Shown here piece after piece: positions 62,311-64,000 of a DNA stretch of 64,000 bases. The DNA is from Synechococcus sp. RS9916. GTDB lineage: Bacteria; Cyanobacteriota; Cyanobacteriia; PCC-6307; Cyanobiaceae. Location: positions 894,869-958,868 of the forward strand of contig NZ_DS022299.1 of the NCBI RefSeq assembly GCF_000153825.1, given 5' to 3'. How positions within the stretch are numbered: position 1 is the first letter of the stretch; each line of letters starts with the position of its first letter. The position numbers and the translations under genes were made by a program. The notes under the pieces are model-generated. The model worked only from the letters and a program-made list of their open reading frames with translations, was not told the origin of the DNA and made no database searches.

Positions 62311-63519
62311 TCAGGCCTGGGGAAGTTTGTAGCGCTCAACAATCTTGCGCGCGAAAGCGGGCAGATGTCGGGTGTATTGGTCGGAGTGATTGCGGCGCAC
62401 CCAGAGCGCGTTGCGCGTGAAATGGGAATCGATCGAAAAGCGGCCGTATTCCAACCCCTTGGGGCCGATGCGCTGCACCACCCAGCCCACCGCTTCAGCC
62501 ACCCACATCGGCAGTTTCAAGGCTTTGTCGTAGGCATCAATGCCCTGCTGAACAGCGGCCCGTCGATCGCCACGACTGGTGACAGAGGCCGTGTCGAGAT
62601 CAGCCTCAACCAACTTGAGCAATTGCGCCCCACGGGCGTTGCGCACCACCAGCCACTGACGTCCGAATTCAGCCCCCATGTAGCCCACCACCAGATCAGC
62701 ACCGGCGTTGGTGTAGTCGAAACAGCTCAAACAACTGGGAGCGAACACGTCCTTGAGCTTGGGGGTATCAAGCCCAAAGAACGGCACCGTTTCCTCACGG
62801 CCATCACGGTGGCGGAAGTGAATGCGGAAGTCCTGCATGAACTCGTAGTGCACCACCGTGTCAGGGGAATCACTGGCGCTGTTTAGAAAGGTGTTGAGCC
62901 CTTCACGGGACACGTTGTCCACACAGGGAAGACCGAGCACGTAGAGCTCATCAAGTGGAAGGGTGTCCTGCACCGACCGCAGCGCCTGGATCTGACACCC
63001 CACACCAATGGCCAGCAGTCGCTTGATCCCACTGCCGGGCAGCTGCTCAAGCACTGACAAGTTGTTGGACAGGGTGGGCTTGTTGACCCGTGCCGCCATC
63101 ACCTCCTCAGGTGTCCGCGCCAGCACAGGCATGGGAGTGAAGCGATCGTCCGGGCTCTGCTGCACACAGAGAACGGCATCCACGAGCCCCGTTTTGAGGG
63201 CCTGAACCCCCAAGTGGCTCACGATGCCCGTCCATTGCGCTCCCTCGATGGGCTGACGCAGGCGCGCGGTGAGCATGCGCTGCTGCACACCGAAATAGAG
63301 CTCGTCCTCGTTGTCGAGATCACGGCTACGGCCGTGATAACGCCGCTCCATGCCCTCGAAATCTTGGTGGAGGAACGCGCAGGCCTGGCGCACGTAGGCC
63401 ACCCAGCGGGAATCGCAGAGGCCGCAATCACTGCAGAGATCCTTGGCGGGACGCACGACATCCCTTGGAATCGGCCGGGCCCGTTCATGGGGAGCCGGAG
63501 AAGCGGGAGCTTGCGTCAC
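62311..63519 (-). CDS. bciB: Divinyl chlorophyllide 8-vinyl reductase BciB (FrhB-like)
   Basis: BciB reduces the 8-vinyl group of divinyl (proto)chlorophyllide using ferredoxin. The 402-residue Fe-S flavoprotein has an N-terminal CSDCGLCDSRW cluster motif, a central region with GVGCQIQALRSVQ, the Cys pair region APSCLSCFDYTNAGADLVVGYMG, and DSHFTRNALWVRR. Presence of this enzyme indicates that monovinyl chlorophyll is made. The FrhB fold is also shared with 7-hydroxymethyl chlorophyll a reductase, which is less likely here. The GTG at 63519 is chosen; an extension to 63741 would run across the divergent LCP gene. Confidence 0.88.
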   Translation of the reverse strand: MTQAPASPAPHERARPIPRDVVRPAKDLCSDCGLCDSRWVAYVRQACAFLHQDFEGMERRYHGRSRDLDNEDELYFGVQQRMLTARLRQPIEGAQWTGIVSHLGVQALKTGLVDAVLCVQQSPDDRFTPMPVLARTPEEVMAARVNKPTLSNNLSVLEQLPGSGIKRLLAIGVGCQIQALRSVQDTLPLDELYVLGLPCVDNVSREGLNTFLNSASDSPDTVVHYEFMQDFRIHFRHRDGREETVPFFGLDTPKLKDVFAPSCLSCFDYTNAGADLVVGYMGAEFGRQWLVVRNARGAQLLKLVEADLDTASVTSRGDRRAAVQQGIDAYDKALKLPMWVAEAVGWVVQRIGPKGLEYGRFSIDSHFTRNALWVRRNHSDQYTRHLPAFARKIVERYKLPQA

Positions 63520-63601
63520 AGATCGGGAGGGCCTGGAAGCTCCCAACGCTAAACAGCGGAAGTTGAGCAAGACTGGGCATCCTTGGAAATCAGCACGGCT
63601 G

Positions 63602-64000
63602 ATGGCGGCCCAAGCACCAGACGGCGACAGCAAGCAGAGCGACAAGCGCCCATGGCTTGGTCCCAAACCCCTACGCACCGTGCTGAGGATCGGCGCTGCT
63701 GTGGGCAGCGTCTGGATCGTGGGAGCTGCGCTGACGGCCATCTGGCCTGTCGCCGATCGCGTTGCACCCGCACTGCCGTCGTCGGATGAGCCCGACAGCC
63801 TGGCGCCCTATCCCAACCAACCGGTGACGGTGATGGTGGTGGGTGTTGACGCCAATGGCATCGGCGACCCAATCAATCGAGCGGCACCTTCAGGACCTGC
63901 CAATGCCGACAGCGTGATGCTGATTCGGGTTGAAGCCCTCAAACCCCTGCAGATTCTGCAGATGCCGACAGAACTCGGGGTCAACCTCCCAGGCATCAAA
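63602..64000 (+). CDS. LCP-family protein, 5' portion, lacking the conserved Arg-Asp
   Basis: The frame from ATG 63602 is open to the window edge (133 codons). It has a basic start, a transmembrane anchor (LRIGAAVGSVWIVGAALTAIW, about residues 28-48), a linker, then the LCP opening VTVMVVGVDANGIGDP and ADSVMLIRVE. Where active LCP enzymes have IPRD, this reads LQMPTELGVNLPGIK, so a key Arg/Asp pair seems lost. The rest is outside the window. It is divergent from bciB. Confidence 0.8.
   Translation, partial: MAAQAPDGDSKQSDKRPWLGPKPLRTVLRIGAAVGSVWIVGAALTAIWPVADRVAPALPSSDEPDSLAPYPNQPVTVMVVGVDANGIGDPINRAAPSGPANADSVMLIRVEALKPLQILQMPTELGVNLPGIK

Noticed and set aside
1-64000. CRISPR arrays, insertion sequences, prophage or integrase genes
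   Set aside because: Searched by eye for regular spaced repeats, transposase or integrase motifs and phage structural genes; none were seen.

Overview
The window looks like a chromosomal segment of a GC-rich marine picocyanobacterium, of the marine Synechococcus type. It carries genes found in oxygenic phototrophs: psbY, a lipoprotein CyanoP/PsbP, crtH (prolycopene isomerase), ycf54 (chlorophyll cyclase assembly) and a BciB-type divinyl reductase. It also has a group 2 sigma factor, ClpC and a PhoB/PhoR pair. Genes are tightly packed, with many 1-4 bp start/stop overlaps and many TTG and GTG starts. I see no insertion sequence, prophage, CRISPR array or integrase, and no gene-free stretch longer than about 212 bases.

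Layout. 1-1272: a 5'-truncated histidine kinase that looks AT-rich, a convergent CheY-like receiver, and tRNA-Lys(UUU). 1388-7083: a plus-strand run with a gamma-carbonic-anhydrase-like protein, psbY, trmFO, a CDF-family membrane protein, crtH and two cyanobacterial unknowns. 7084-10140: a pocket of small unknown, secreted and membrane proteins around an OmpR-type regulator that lacks the phospho-acceptor aspartate, plus a nested hairpin region. 10141-12135 (minus): bolA-grxD, a secreted protein and an acyltransferase. 12280-23002 (plus): pdxJ-ycf54, a Nif11-like protein, and a PPP-type phosphatase overlapping a complete recC-recB-recD operon. 23058-26248: a cupin protein, a DEAD-box RNA helicase, a small Cys-containing secreted protein and a glycine-rich RRM protein ending in a strong terminator.

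26277-36901 is envelope and transport: an ABC exporter, a CPA2 antiporter, an LCP protein, two overlapping FUSC pumps and a TolC protein. A HlyD adaptor and a 55-residue membrane protein follow in convergent orientation. This gives every layer of a tripartite efflux machine. 36948-46128 holds psbP, recR (apparently starting at CTG), lipA and a seven-gene minus-strand operon: lysA-cdaA-uppS-bioB-trhO-GST/DUF952-GNAT-like. It joins lysine/peptidoglycan precursor synthesis, c-di-AMP synthesis and undecaprenyl synthesis. 46331-64000 holds clpC, a dehydrogenase/hydrolase/DUF2993 trio, cdsA, an Orn/Lys/Arg decarboxylase and a UbiB-type kinase. It continues with a sigma factor divergent from phoB-phoR, then an RluB-type synthase, a RodZ-like protein, malQ, bciB and the start of a second, degenerate LCP protein.

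Most of this is ordinary core genome. The best candidates for something new are the split FUSC/TolC/HlyD system with its tiny partner, the phosphatase fused translationally to recCBD, the non-phosphorylatable regulator, and several structured leaders (7094-7170, the grxD leader and the sigma-factor leader).
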